Origin: Haloarcula salinisoli
GTDB taxonomy: Archaea; Halobacteriota; Halobacteria; Halobacteriales; Haloarculaceae
Direction: 5' to 3'
Assembly (NCBI RefSeq): GCF_019599405.1
Contig: NZ_RKLQ01000001.1
Span: 248,001-312,000 of the forward strand
DNA: 64,000 bases
In this document: piece after piece, positions 49,218 through 57,707 of the stretch
Layout: each line of letters opens with the position of its first letter
Numbering within the stretch: position 1 is the first letter of the stretch
The notes under the pieces: generated by a model
Seen by the model: only the letters and a program-made list of their open reading frames with translations
The model's database searches: none
Told to the model about the DNA's origin: nothing
Position numbers and translations under genes: made by a program

Positions 49218-51338
49218 ATGAGCCACGACGACTTTCCCACGGACCACCCAGCGGTGGTCACCTGTGGGCTCCCCTACGCCAACGGCGACCTCCACGTCGG
49301 GCATCTCCGGACGTACGTCGCCGGCGACGCCCTCTCGCGAGGGCTCCGCCGCATCGGCCAGCAGACCGCCTTCGTCTGCGGCTCGGACATGCACGGCACG
49401 CCCGTCGCCGTCAACGCCGCCGAGGAAGGCGTCGAGCCCCGCGAGTTCGCACTGGACTACCACGATACCTACGCCGAGACGTTCCCGCAGTTCAACGTCG
49501 AGTTCGACAACTACGGCCACACGGACGACGAGACCAACACTGAACTCACCCAGGAGTTCGTCCGCTCGTGGGTCGACGAGGGTCACGTCCACGAGAAGGA
49601 GATCGAAGTGGCGTGGGACACCGAGGAAGACCAGCCCCTCCCGGACCGCTTCGTCGAGGGGACCTGTCCGTACTGCGGCGAGCAGGCACGGGGCGACGAG
49701 TGCGACGAGGGGTGTCAGCGCCACCTCGAACCCGGTGACATCGAGGACCCCGTGAGCACCATCACGGGCAACCCAGCCGAGTACCGCACTCGCGAACACA
49801 AGTTCCTCCGGCTGGCGGACTTCCAGGAGTACCTCCAGGGCTTCCTCGACCGAATCGAGGGCACCGACAACGCGAAGAACCAGCCCAGAGAGTGGGTCGA
49901 GGGCGAGCTCCAGGACCTCTGTATCACGCGGGACATGGACTGGGGCATCGACTATCCGGCGGGCGGTGACGAAGGCGAAGACACGGCCGAGGACCTCGTC
50001 CTCTACGTCTGGGTCGACGCCCCCATCGAGTACGTCGCCTCGACGAAGCAGTACTCCGAGCGCGTCGGCGCCGACGAGTACGACTGGGAGCAGGTCTGGA
50101 AGATAGACGGCGAGACCGAACACGGCACCGAGTGGGACGACGACTGGACCGACGAGAGCGGCGACGTCGTCCACGTCATCGGCCGCGATATCATCCAGCA
50201 CCACGCCGTCTTCTGGCCCGCGATGTTGCGGGGCGCCGGCTACAACGAGCCCCGCTCGATTCTGGCCACCGGGTTCGTCGGCATCGACGGCAAGGCCCTC
50301 TCGACCTCCCGGAACCGGGCGGTGTGGGCCGACGAGTACCTAGACGCCGGCTTCCACCCGGACCTGTTCCGGTACTACATCGCCACCGGCGCCGGCCTGG
50401 AGACCGACGTTGACTTCTCCTGGGACCGCTTCGCCGAGCGGGTCAACGGCGAACTCGTGGGTAACGTCGGGAACTTCATCAACCGCGCGCTGCTGTTTGC
50501 GGCCCGCAACTACGACGGCACGCCCGACGCCGCCGTCAGCGAGGACGTCCGGGACCGCATCGAAGAGACACTCGAGTCCTTCGAGACAGCGGTGAGGGAC
50601 TACGACGTCCGCACGCTCGCAGAGCTTGCGACCGGGCTCTCGGACTACGGCAACGAGTACATCCAGCGCACCGAGCCGTGGCACCTTCTCGACGAGGACC
50701 CCTCGGAGGCCGCACAGGTCATCCGCGACTGCGTCCAGCTCGCCAAAGCCGTCGCCGTGGTCATGCAGCCGGTGTTGCCGGGCAAGGCCGAGCGGCTGTG
50801 GGGCCAGCTGGGCGAGGCCGGCTCGGTCGCTGACGTCTCCCTCGACACCGCGTTAGAGGCACCGCCCGAGACCTTCGACGAGCCCGACCAGCTGTTCGAG
50901 CAGGTAGAGGACGACCACATCGCCGAGCTCAACGAGGAACTGCAGGACCGAGTCGAAGAAGCGAGCGATGACGGGGACGACGCTGACGAGGCCGACGTCG
51001 ACCTCGAACCGCTCGAAACCGACCGCATCGGCTTCGAGGACTTCGAGGGCGTCGACATGCGCGTCGGCGAAATCGTCACCGCCGAGTCCGTCGAGGACGC
51101 CGACAAGCTGCTCAAACTCGAGGTCGACATCGGTCACGAGGTCCGCCAGGTCGTCGCCGGCCTGGCCGAACTCCACGACGTCGACGAGCTCCCCGGGACC
51201 CGCGTCATCCTGCTTGCCAACATGGAGCAAGCCACCATCTTCGGCGTCGAGTCCAACGGGATGGTGCTGGCCGCCGGCGACGAGGCCGACCTGCTGACCA
51301 CCCACGAGGACGCCCCGCTCGGGACTCGGGTGCAGTAG
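49218..51338 (+). CDS. metG: Methionyl-tRNA synthetase with C-terminal tRNA-binding domain
   Basis: The 706-aa class I synthetase charges tRNA with methionine. The HIGH-type motif is HVGHLRT near residue 26, the zinc knuckle is CPYCGEQARGDECDEGC near residue 155, and the KMSKS-type loop is KALSTSRN. A helical anticodon-binding domain follows, then an acidic linker (about 560-600), and a C-terminal EMAP/Trbp111-like domain (FEGVDMRVGEIV, GTRVILLANM). The start at 49218 (MSHDDFPTDHPAVVTCGLPYANGD) fits the family. The C-terminal domain is fused here, whereas some archaea carry it as a separate protein. Confidence 0.95.
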   Translation: MSHDDFPTDHPAVVTCGLPYANGDLHVGHLRTYVAGDALSRGLRRIGQQTAFVCGSDMHGTPVAVNAAEEGVEPREFALDYHDTYAETFPQFNVEFDNYGHTDDETNTELTQEFVRSWVDEGHVHEKEIEVAWDTEEDQPLPDRFVEGTCPYCGEQARGDECDEGCQRHLEPGDIEDPVSTITGNPAEYRTREHKFLRLADFQEYLQGFLDRIEGTDNAKNQPREWVEGELQDLCITRDMDWGIDYPAGGDEGEDTAEDLVLYVWVDAPIEYVASTKQYSERVGADEYDWEQVWKIDGETEHGTEWDDDWTDESGDVVHVIGRDIIQHHAVFWPAMLRGAGYNEPRSILATGFVGIDGKALSTSRNRAVWADEYLDAGFHPDLFRYYIATGAGLETDVDFSWDRFAERVNGELVGNVGNFINRALLFAARNYDGTPDAAVSEDVRDRIEETLESFETAVRDYDVRTLAELATGLSDYGNEYIQRTEPWHLLDEDPSEAAQVIRDCVQLAKAVAVVMQPVLPGKAERLWGQLGEAGSVADVSLDTALEAPPETFDEPDQLFEQVEDDHIAELNEELQDRVEEASDDGDDADEADVDLEPLETDRIGFEDFEGVDMRVGEIVTAESVEDADKLLKLEVDIGHEVRQVVAGLAELHDVDELPGTRVILLANMEQATIFGVESNGMVLAAGDEADLLTTHEDAPLGTRVQ

Positions 51339-51382
51339 CTGCGACTGCAGCGGTCTGTAGTTCGACAGCGTCTCTTTCGGAG

Positions 51383-51632
51383 AGCCAGAAAGCCCCCGAG
51401 CTATCAGCTCCCGCGGCTCGCTGTGCTCCTCGGCCTCCGGTGCTTGCTTCGCCGGGGTTCGCTGATAGCTCGGCCCCTTTCAGTCCACCCGTAGAGGGTT
51501 GGCCAGCCGGCTTGGGTGGGACTGAAAGGGGCCGACCGCTCGACGTTCGAGGCGACGCAAGCACCGCAGGGAGCGAAGTGACCGAGGAGCGCAGCGAGCC
51601 GCAGTAGTCGAGCGGTCGGGGGATTTCTGGCT
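51383..51632. repeat. Three-arm inverted-repeat element, copy D (most regular copy)
   Basis: The ends are AGCCAGAAAGCCCCC (51383-51397) and GGGGGATTTCTGGCT (51618-51632). Arm 1 is CCGAGCTATCAGC (51396-51408) with GCTGATAGCTCGG (51461-51473). Arm 2 is CCCCTTTCAGTCCACCC (51474-51490) with GGGTGGGACTGAAAGGGG (51514-51531). Arm 3 is CCGACCGCTCGAC (51532-51544) with GTCGAGCGGTCGG (51607-51619). The stems directly adjoin one another, so the whole can fold as a cloverleaf-like four-way junction. The interiors of arms 1 and 3 are reverse complements over most of their length. It occupies the 420-bp gap after metG; no gene is present. Confidence 0.88.
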
Positions 51633-51759
51633 GTTGGCAGACTGCTTGACGGCGACTGCTGCCGAGACTATTCGGCTGCGCAAATCTGCACTCACGTCGC
51701 GGAATCCGACCACAACTAGTCGCCGTCCCTTTTTGTAGCTCGCTGTCCTAGCGACGGCC

Positions 51760-52140
51760 ATGTCTGCCGACGGGAGCGACGAGGACGAGGTCGTCGCGGA
51801 GTCCGAGCCCGCGACAGTGGCCGATATCATCGAGGAGGCCGAGCCGTCGGCGACGGTCGACGGGGAGCGGTCCGAGGCGGGCCACGAGGAGCGCTCTGAG
51901 GCGGGCGACGACGAGGGGGCGGTCGCGGGCTCCTTTGCCCCGGATATCGAGGTAACGCCACAGGCGCCCACGCCGGAGAACACCATGTTCGTCGCGCTGG
52001 GTGTCTGTCTCACCATACTCGCGCTCGCGGACACGATCGTCGGACTGAGCCTGGTGTTGGTCGCTACGGTCTTTGCTGCCGTCGGACTCACAGCGGCCGT
52101 CTGCTACGGTGTGCTCGTCCACACGACCCCAGAGACTTAA
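51760..52140 (+). CDS. Membrane protein with acidic N-terminus (DUF7312-like)
   Basis: The 126-aa protein has an acidic, disordered N-terminal half with a repeated EERSEAG-type phrase and two C-terminal hydrophobic segments (about residues 75-95 and 98-118). I associate this layout, with low certainty, with a haloarchaeal DUF. It lies 25 bp upstream of the NfeD gene on the same strand and is probably co-transcribed with it. Confidence 0.6.
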   Translation: MSADGSDEDEVVAESEPATVADIIEEAEPSATVDGERSEAGHEERSEAGDDEGAVAGSFAPDIEVTPQAPTPENTMFVALGVCLTILALADTIVGLSLVLVATVFAAVGLTAAVCYGVLVHTTPET

Positions 52141-52165
52141 TCTGTCACCGGGCCCAAGTAGGGGT

Positions 52166-52765
52166 ATGAACGTTCCCGTGGGGTCGCTCGCTCTCGTGCC
52201 CGCACAGCTCGAACCGCTGTTTGGGACGACGATATCCGCCGTCCTCTTCCTTGCCGGTGCGGCGCTCATCGTCGCCGAGGCGTTCGCGCCGGGGACTCAC
52301 TTTTTCGTCCTCGGCGCCGCCTTGCTGGTCGCCGGACTGGTCGGCTTTTTCATCCCGGCCAGTCTGGGGCTGCTCGCGCCGCTCATCCTCGCCGTGGCGG
52401 TCCTCCTGACGACGGCCTTCACGCTGTGGGGCTACCGGAAGATAGACTTCTCGGCACCCGGCCGGGGCCAGTCCCTCTCATCGAGTTCGCTCCAGGGACA
52501 GTTCGGGACGGTCACCGAACGCGTCACGAAGAGTGCTGGCCAGGTCAAGCTAGAGGACGGCGGGTTCAACCCCTACTACGAGGCCCGTAGCGTGGGCGGC
52601 GACATCGAGGAGGGGGCCGAGGTGTTGGTCGTCGACCCCGGCGGCGGCAACGTCCTCAAGGTCGAAGCGACGGCGACCAGCGACGACGACATCGACCGGG
52701 CGCTGGAGCGGGACCGCGAGGAGCGGCCGGCGCCGGAGGCCGACGCCGAGTCCGAGCACGCCTGA
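52166..52765 (+). CDS. NfeD family membrane protein
   Basis: The 199-aa protein has about four membrane segments (residues 20-105) with the NfeD-typical FLAGAALIVAEAFAPGTHFFVLG, followed by a soluble OB-fold domain (about 125-175: GQFGTVTERV, GAEVLVVDPGGG) and an acidic tail. NfeD proteins pair with SPFH/stomatin proteins to form membrane-microdomain complexes; the stomatin gene is 157 bp downstream, which supports the call. It has no ClpP-like protease domain, so it belongs to the short NfeD group. Confidence 0.85.
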   Translation: MNVPVGSLALVPAQLEPLFGTTISAVLFLAGAALIVAEAFAPGTHFFVLGAALLVAGLVGFFIPASLGLLAPLILAVAVLLTTAFTLWGYRKIDFSAPGRGQSLSSSSLQGQFGTVTERVTKSAGQVKLEDGGFNPYYEARSVGGDIEEGAEVLVVDPGGGNVLKVEATATSDDDIDRALERDREERPAPEADAESEHA

Positions 52766-52922
52766 GGTACTGTTGTGCCGCTTTGTCAGCAGTTGCCTGC
52801 CAATCCGTCGAATCTGTCCGGAAATGGTGACCAGAACTACCGCTATCGCTGTGTTGAATATCGGTAGTTTGTGACACAGCCACCGAAGGCTTTTATTTCA
52901 GCCGACCGGAGTTCGATGTGCC

Positions 52923-54125
52923 ATGACAATCCCGCTAATACCGCTACAGTTCCTCGCTGGCAGCATCTTCGTGTTCGTCACGATGGTGTTGCTGGTGCTG
53001 GCCATCGCTGTAGCGTACTCCAGTGTCGTCATCATCCGGCCGTACCAGAAAGGTGCCTACACCGTGCTGGGGACCTATCGCGGCATCCTCGACCAGGGGA
53101 TTCACTTCATCTATCCCTTCGTCTCCGACGTCACCCGCTTCGATATGCGGACCCAGACGCTCGACGTGCCCCGACAGGAGGCCATCACGCGTGACAACTC
53201 GCCCGTCACCGCCGACGCCGTCGTCTACATCAAGGTGATGGACCCGAAGAAGGCCTTCCTCGAGGTCGACAACTACGAGCGCGCCGTCTCGAACCTCGCC
53301 CAGACCACGCTCCGTGCAGTGCTGGGTGACATGGAACTGGACGACACGCTGAACAAGCGCCAGGAGATCAACTCGCGCATCCGACGCGAACTGGACGAAC
53401 CCACCGACGAGTGGGGTGTCCGTGTCGAGTCCGTCGAGGTCCGTGAGGTCAACCCCTCGAAGGACGTCCAGCAGGCCATGGAGCAACAGACCTCCGCCGA
53501 GCGGAAACGCCGTGCCATGATCCTGGAAGCGCAGGGTGAACGGCGCTCCGCCATCGAGACCGCGGAGGGTGACAAGCAGTCCAACATCATCCGCGCCCAG
53601 GGTGAGAAGCAGAGCCAGATTCTGGAAGCCCAGGGTGACGCTATCTCGACGGTGCTGCGAGCGAAATCCGCCGAGTCGATGGGCGAACGCGCCGTCATCG
53701 ACAAGGGGATGGAGACGCTCGGCGAGATGGGCAAATCCGAGTCCACGACCTTCGTGTTGCCCCAGGAGCTCACCTCGCTCGTCGGTCGGTACGGCAAGCA
53801 CCTCCAGGGCTCCGACGTGAAAGAGAACGGTCACACCTTAGAGGCGCTCGACTTCACCGAGGAGACCCGCGAGATGCTCGGCCTCGACGACATCGAAGAG
53901 ATTCTCGGCCAGATAGACGAGGAGGCCGAGGTCGACGTCGAGGCGATGGAGGAAGAGGCCCAGAAGATAAAACGCGGCAAGGACGCCGGCGTCGACAACG
54001 CCGACGACATGATAGAGCAGATGGACGCCGAGATCGACGACGGCGTCGGCGGCGAGACCGACATCGCCGGCGGCCCCGACGACACCGGCGGCTCCGGGGA
54101 CGGCGACAGCGAAAGCGGTAAATAA
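52923..54125 (+). CDS. SPFH/band 7 (stomatin-like) protein
   Basis: The 400-aa protein has one N-terminal membrane anchor (about residues 10-35) and an SPFH domain (VVIIRPYQKGAYTVLGTYRG onwards, to about residue 200). An alanine/glutamate-rich coiled coil contains the stomatin-type repeats ILEAQGERRSAIETAEG and IIRAQGEKQSQILEAQG. The C-terminal acidic tail of about 90 residues is a haloarchaeal addition. It likely forms ring oligomers with the NfeD protein encoded just upstream. The intergenic stretch before it contains CTTTTATTT, about 30 nt from the ATG, a good TATA candidate. Confidence 0.9.
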   Translation: MTIPLIPLQFLAGSIFVFVTMVLLVLAIAVAYSSVVIIRPYQKGAYTVLGTYRGILDQGIHFIYPFVSDVTRFDMRTQTLDVPRQEAITRDNSPVTADAVVYIKVMDPKKAFLEVDNYERAVSNLAQTTLRAVLGDMELDDTLNKRQEINSRIRRELDEPTDEWGVRVESVEVREVNPSKDVQQAMEQQTSAERKRRAMILEAQGERRSAIETAEGDKQSNIIRAQGEKQSQILEAQGDAISTVLRAKSAESMGERAVIDKGMETLGEMGKSESTTFVLPQELTSLVGRYGKHLQGSDVKENGHTLEALDFTEETREMLGLDDIEEILGQIDEEAEVDVEAMEEEAQKIKRGKDAGVDNADDMIEQMDAEIDDGVGGETDIAGGPDDTGGSGDGDSESGK

Positions 54126-54171
54126 CTGGACCCGAAGCCGTTTTATAGTAGAACTACTTCCTGAAAGATAT

Positions 54172-54780
54172 ATGAGTGGTGACGAGGGGGTCGACACGGA
54201 GAAGCGAGCGACGTTGCGTCGCTTCGCGGCTCTGGGCGCCGCTAGCCCCTTCGTCGGCCTGGCCAGCGGCGACAGCGACAGCGAGACGCCCGACGCAATC
54301 GCGGGCTACGTCTCGGCCCGCCCGGGGACCCACTTCTCGAAGCTCCGGGACGACCTCAAACTGGGTACCGGCGAGGCCCAGCACCATCTCCACCGCCTGG
54401 AGCAGGAGGGCGCCGTCGACTCCCGGAAAGACGGCGACTATCGCCGGTACTTCCCGGCGGGCCAGTTCTCCGAGTTCGAGCAAGTGACGCTTGGCTACCT
54501 GCGGCGGTCGACCCCCCGCGGGATGCTCGTCGCCCTGCTCCGAGACCCCTCGGTGACGGCCTCGGGGCTGGCGACGACGCTGTCGGTGTCACGACCAACG
54601 ATAAGCAAGCACGCGAAGGACCTCGAGGCGGCTGGTCTGCTCTCACGGGACGAGGGCTACGCCGTCGCCGAACCGGAGACTGTACTGACCTTGCTGATTC
54701 GCTACGCAGACTCCTTCGGTGACGGCGCCGCACAGCTGGCCGCCGACGCTGATTCCTTGCTGCGCTACGACCCTGACTGA
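54172..54780 (+). CDS. Two-domain winged-helix regulator with a signal-like N-terminus
   Basis: The 202-aa protein has two winged helices: AIAGYVSARPGTHFSKLRDDL (about residues 45-105) and LLRDPSVTASGLATTLSVSRPTISKH (about 115-180). Such tandem winged-helix proteins are common transcription regulators in haloarchaea. The first 35 residues, with EKRATLRRFAALGAASPF, look like a degenerate twin-arginine signal or a short membrane-contacting segment, which is odd for a DNA-binding protein and could mean membrane association. It follows the stomatin gene by 46 bp. Confidence 0.7.
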   Translation: MSGDEGVDTEKRATLRRFAALGAASPFVGLASGDSDSETPDAIAGYVSARPGTHFSKLRDDLKLGTGEAQHHLHRLEQEGAVDSRKDGDYRRYFPAGQFSEFEQVTLGYLRRSTPRGMLVALLRDPSVTASGLATTLSVSRPTISKHAKDLEAAGLLSRDEGYAVAEPETVLTLLIRYADSFGDGAAQLAADADSLLRYDPD

Positions 54781-54874
54781 CAGCTGGGACGCCCGCTGGC
54801 CGCAGACTGGTGGCTGTACGTTCGTACAGATATTCGCGGTGGCGAATTACTTCAGTTTGCTACAGCCACCAGTC

Positions 54875-55117
54875 TCAGGCGTCGACCATCCACGTCGTCG
54901 AGGAGGAGTACCCCCACTTCTCCACGTCGACGGCGAACTCCCCGTCGGCGATGGTCGTCATGTTCGTTCCGACTTCCTTGGCCGAGAGCCCCAGCTCCTC
55001 GCCGATGAGGCGTGATTTGAAGTAGGTCTGCTCGTCGGCGTTGGCTTCCAGGTACTCGAGGATGCGGCGCTGTTTCTCCGAGAGTGGGCTGTCGGTCGCC
55101 TGTGCGGTTGCGCTCAT
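54875..55117 (-). CDS. Small winged-helix-like protein (DUF7123-like)
   Basis: The 80-aa protein starts MSATAQATDSPLSEKQRRIL. A winged-helix pattern is visible: EKQRRILEYLEANADEQ, YFKSRLIGEELGLSAKEVGTNMTTI, then a wing ending STTWMVDA. I believe it corresponds to a small conserved haloarchaeal family (DUF7123, from memory). It is a DNA-binding or adaptor candidate. It stands alone between a convergent regulator and a divergent TRAM gene. Confidence 0.7.
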   Translation of the reverse strand: MSATAQATDSPLSEKQRRILEYLEANADEQTYFKSRLIGEELGLSAKEVGTNMTTIADGEFAVDVEKWGYSSSTTWMVDA

Positions 55118-55349
55118 GTACTCGGTAGTTCGACCGAACCGCCCTTAGGGGGTTTGGTACGGTGGGTTAACCGACCGCTGTCTTGCGGTTTGCTCGTCTT
55201 ACCGGTCGCGTCGGGTACCGCTGACCGGGCCGTCACGGCTCGGTTGGTACAGCGGGGCAACGCGGTCGGGACGGGAGACCCATCGGACCACCTGCTCCGG
55301 CAGTTCTTTAATCGTGGCCGGATATTACCGCAAGTGGAGGTCTATCACT

Positions 55350-55751
55350 ATGGAAATCTCGGACGAACTGCTGTGTCTGTTCAGTGCTGACGTGACTGCC
55401 GAGGACGACCGGTATCTCGTCGAAGTGCCCCGACGCGAGGTCGAGACGGGCGCCGTCGAGGCAGGCGAGACATACCGGGTCGCTCTCATCTCCACGGATA
55501 TCGAAGCTGGGGCCGAAGAGAGCCCAGAGGCGGAGACACCACCGGACCAGCCACAGCCGCCGGTCGAACCGGGCGAGACCCGCTACGTCGAGATCGAGGA
55601 TATCGGCAAGCAGGGCGACGGCATCGCCCGCGTCGAACGCGGCTACGTCATCATCGTCCCCGGGGCCGACATCGGTGAACGGGTCAAGATAGAGGTCACC
55701 GAGGTCAAGTCCAACTTCGCCGTCGGCGAGATTCTCGACGAGGACGTCTAG
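55350..55751 (+). CDS. TRAM domain protein
   Basis: The 133-aa protein has a C-terminal TRAM domain (about residues 75-130), a small beta-barrel RNA-binding fold, with GETRYVEIEDIGKQGDGIARVERGYVIIVPG and ERVKIEVTEVKSNFAVGE. The N-terminal half (MEISDELLCLFSADV) is a separate conserved part, joined by a Pro/Glu-rich linker. Haloarchaeal TRAM proteins are thought to bind RNA, possibly as cold-shock-like chaperones. The start at 55350 is the first ATG in a protein-like frame. The stop overlaps the convergent cysteine-cluster gene by 4 bp. Confidence 0.85.
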   Translation: MEISDELLCLFSADVTAEDDRYLVEVPRREVETGAVEAGETYRVALISTDIEAGAEESPEAETPPDQPQPPVEPGETRYVEIEDIGKQGDGIARVERGYVIIVPGADIGERVKIEVTEVKSNFAVGEILDEDV

Positions 55752-56503
55752 AGTTCGCGTCCGTCGGGCCGCTTTTGCCCCTCGGAGTCGTGGACGACGA
55801 CGCCCTCGACGGCCGTCGGCTCGTAGTTCTCTCTGACGCCGATGGCCTCTTCTAGCTCTCTGATCGCTCGCTCTTTCAGCGCCACAGCCAGTTCCTCGGC
55901 GTCTTTCCGGGAGATGTCTCGTCCTAACCCCTCACACTCGTGGGCCCGAACCATCCCCTCCGAATCGACGGCCTCGCCCATCGGCTGGCTCGTCCCGCCA
56001 ACGGCGACGGAGAAGGGGTACGTCTGACAGATGAGCGGCCGGTCTTCGTGGACGGTGCAGGCGCCGACGCCGTCGGATTCGTCGTAGAACGTACAGTCCC
56101 CACAGTCGTCGGTCTGGAGCGCCCACTCGAAGGTCTCGCCCTGCGGACCGTCGGGCGTCTCCTCGATACCGTAAGGCATCGGCCGGGCCACGTCGCGGAA
56201 GTCGTAGTCGCCCGCCTGCTGTAACCGGCGGATTTCGTCCGGAAACACCGTCGCAGTGTGCGGCTCGGAATCGCCAGTTCCATCCTCACCGTCGCGTTCC
56301 GATGTCGAATCGTCCCCACATCCCCCATCGTCGGCGCTCACGGCTTCGCCGTTCACATTTGACGAGGCCTCCCGTTGGTCGGCTTCGCTCTTACAGCAGG
56401 CCCCACAGCGCGTACACTCGAAGCCGATGGTCTCGATGGCGTCCGCGAGCTCGCTCACGTCCAGTTCGCGGGCGCGGTCGAGTTCGGTCTCGAGTGAGTC
56501 CAT
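55748..56503 (-). CDS. YkgJ-family cysteine cluster protein
   Basis: The 251-aa protein has a metal-chelating cluster beginning with CTRCGACCKSE near residue 33 and continuing with CGDCTFYDES, CTVHEDRPLICQTYPF, the usual spacing of the YkgJ-type Fe/Zn-binding family. A low-complexity acidic insert of about 45 residues (about 45-85) separates the first cluster from the rest. Function is not established; members are linked to metal or Fe-S handling. A GTG nine bases upstream of the chosen ATG (56503) is an alternative start. Confidence 0.85.
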   Translation of the reverse strand: MDSLETELDRARELDVSELADAIETIGFECTRCGACCKSEADQREASSNVNGEAVSADDGGCGDDSTSERDGEDGTGDSEPHTATVFPDEIRRLQQAGDYDFRDVARPMPYGIEETPDGPQGETFEWALQTDDCGDCTFYDESDGVGACTVHEDRPLICQTYPFSVAVGGTSQPMGEAVDSEGMVRAHECEGLGRDISRKDAEELAVALKERAIRELEEAIGVRENYEPTAVEGVVVHDSEGQKRPDGREL

Positions 56504-56525
56504 ACCGGTCACTGGGCGCCGACGG

Positions 56526-57635
56526 TCAAAAGGCGTGTGTCGTGGCCAGGGCCCGGTCGTGAACGGAGCCGACGGTGGCCCCCAGGGGAAGCGACAGCCA
56601 GCCGAAATAGAGGAGGGCGCTGATGCCGGGCTCGACGCTGGCCGCGACGGTGACCTCCGGCACCCCGTACAGCAGGGGGACGACGCTACCGGCGACCAGC
56701 AGGGTGGCGGCCATCACCCCCGTCCCACCGACGGGGCCGCGGTAGGGGAAGTCGTCGGGAAGTAGCGACCACACGAGCGTGCCTGCGGCGGCGGCCACAG
56801 GAACGAACACCACCGCGGAGAGGGCTAGCCAGCGACTCTCGGGTGCCTCCAACTGCAGAGCGAGACGTATCAAAGCGAGGGCCAGAACCCCGGCGACAGC
56901 GGCGAAGGCATAGCCCGCGCCGATAGCCGGGCGGGTGCCGCCTGGGAGCCAACCGAGGCCGTAGCGCGTCCACCCGTAGACGGCTCGGTCGCTGAGGGGA
57001 GCGAGCGCTCTCGCGGCGACCGCTCGCACTCTGTTGCCGAGACGGGACGCGATACCGCGCTGGACCGAGTCGCCCACGGCACGCTGGTGGACGTGACCGA
57101 CGGCGGCGCCGATCGGTAGCGACAGCCAGGCACTATACGGGAACGCAACGAGGCTGAAGATGGATCCGAAGAACAGAGCCCCGGCGAGGTCCCCGACTTC
57201 ACCGTACAGCATGAGGGCGACACCGATCGGTAATCCGCCCACGAGGTACGCGCCGGCCATCGTGAGGGTCCCTGTGAGAGCGCCGCGACGGCGCAGTCGC
57301 GCCGGCAGGTATCGCGCGAACGTCCCGGCGAGGAACGCCGACGGCACGAAAACCAGGGGGATGAGCCCGGCAACCTCGAGTGGGTTTAACAACCCGTCGA
57401 GGTCGTCGGACCAGAGCACTCTCAGCGTGGTCTCCCCGAACCTGTAGGAATCGTAAGAAATGATGAGCATAATCACGCCACCGACGAAAAGCTCCCAGAC
57501 CACCGTCGAGAGCAGCGCCGCGGTGGCGAACGCGTACCCCGTGGCGACTACGCGGCGGTCTGCGAGCGGGAGCCGGCCGGGACCGTACCGGCGACAGAGC
57601 GTCTCGATTGGCGTCGGACCGGCATCGTTGGCCAT
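56526..57635 (-). CDS. Multipass membrane protein with internal duplication
   Basis: The 369-aa protein has about eight to ten membrane segments. It contains an internal repeat: RYGPGRLPLADRRVVATGYAF near residue 16 corresponds to RYGLGWLPGGTRPAIGAGYAF near residue 220. YSAWLSLPIGAAVGHVHQRA near residue 178 corresponds to YFGWLSLPLGATVGSVHDRA near the C-terminus. The gene thus arose by tandem duplication of a four- or five-helix unit. No family is recognised. The ATG at 57635 is chosen since the upstream residues (MFYYRPSRSES) overlap a likely TTTTATTAT promoter element. Confidence 0.7.
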   Translation of the reverse strand: MANDAGPTPIETLCRRYGPGRLPLADRRVVATGYAFATAALLSTVVWELFVGGVIMLIISYDSYRFGETTLRVLWSDDLDGLLNPLEVAGLIPLVFVPSAFLAGTFARYLPARLRRRGALTGTLTMAGAYLVGGLPIGVALMLYGEVGDLAGALFFGSIFSLVAFPYSAWLSLPIGAAVGHVHQRAVGDSVQRGIASRLGNRVRAVAARALAPLSDRAVYGWTRYGLGWLPGGTRPAIGAGYAFAAVAGVLALALIRLALQLEAPESRWLALSAVVFVPVAAAAGTLVWSLLPDDFPYRGPVGGTGVMAATLLVAGSVVPLLYGVPEVTVAASVEPGISALLYFGWLSLPLGATVGSVHDRALATTHAF

Positions 57636-57707
57636 ACTTTCACTTCGACTGGGCCGATAATAAAACACGTACTCACGGAGTCAGAACCCCGGATTATCAG
57701 GTGCTCG

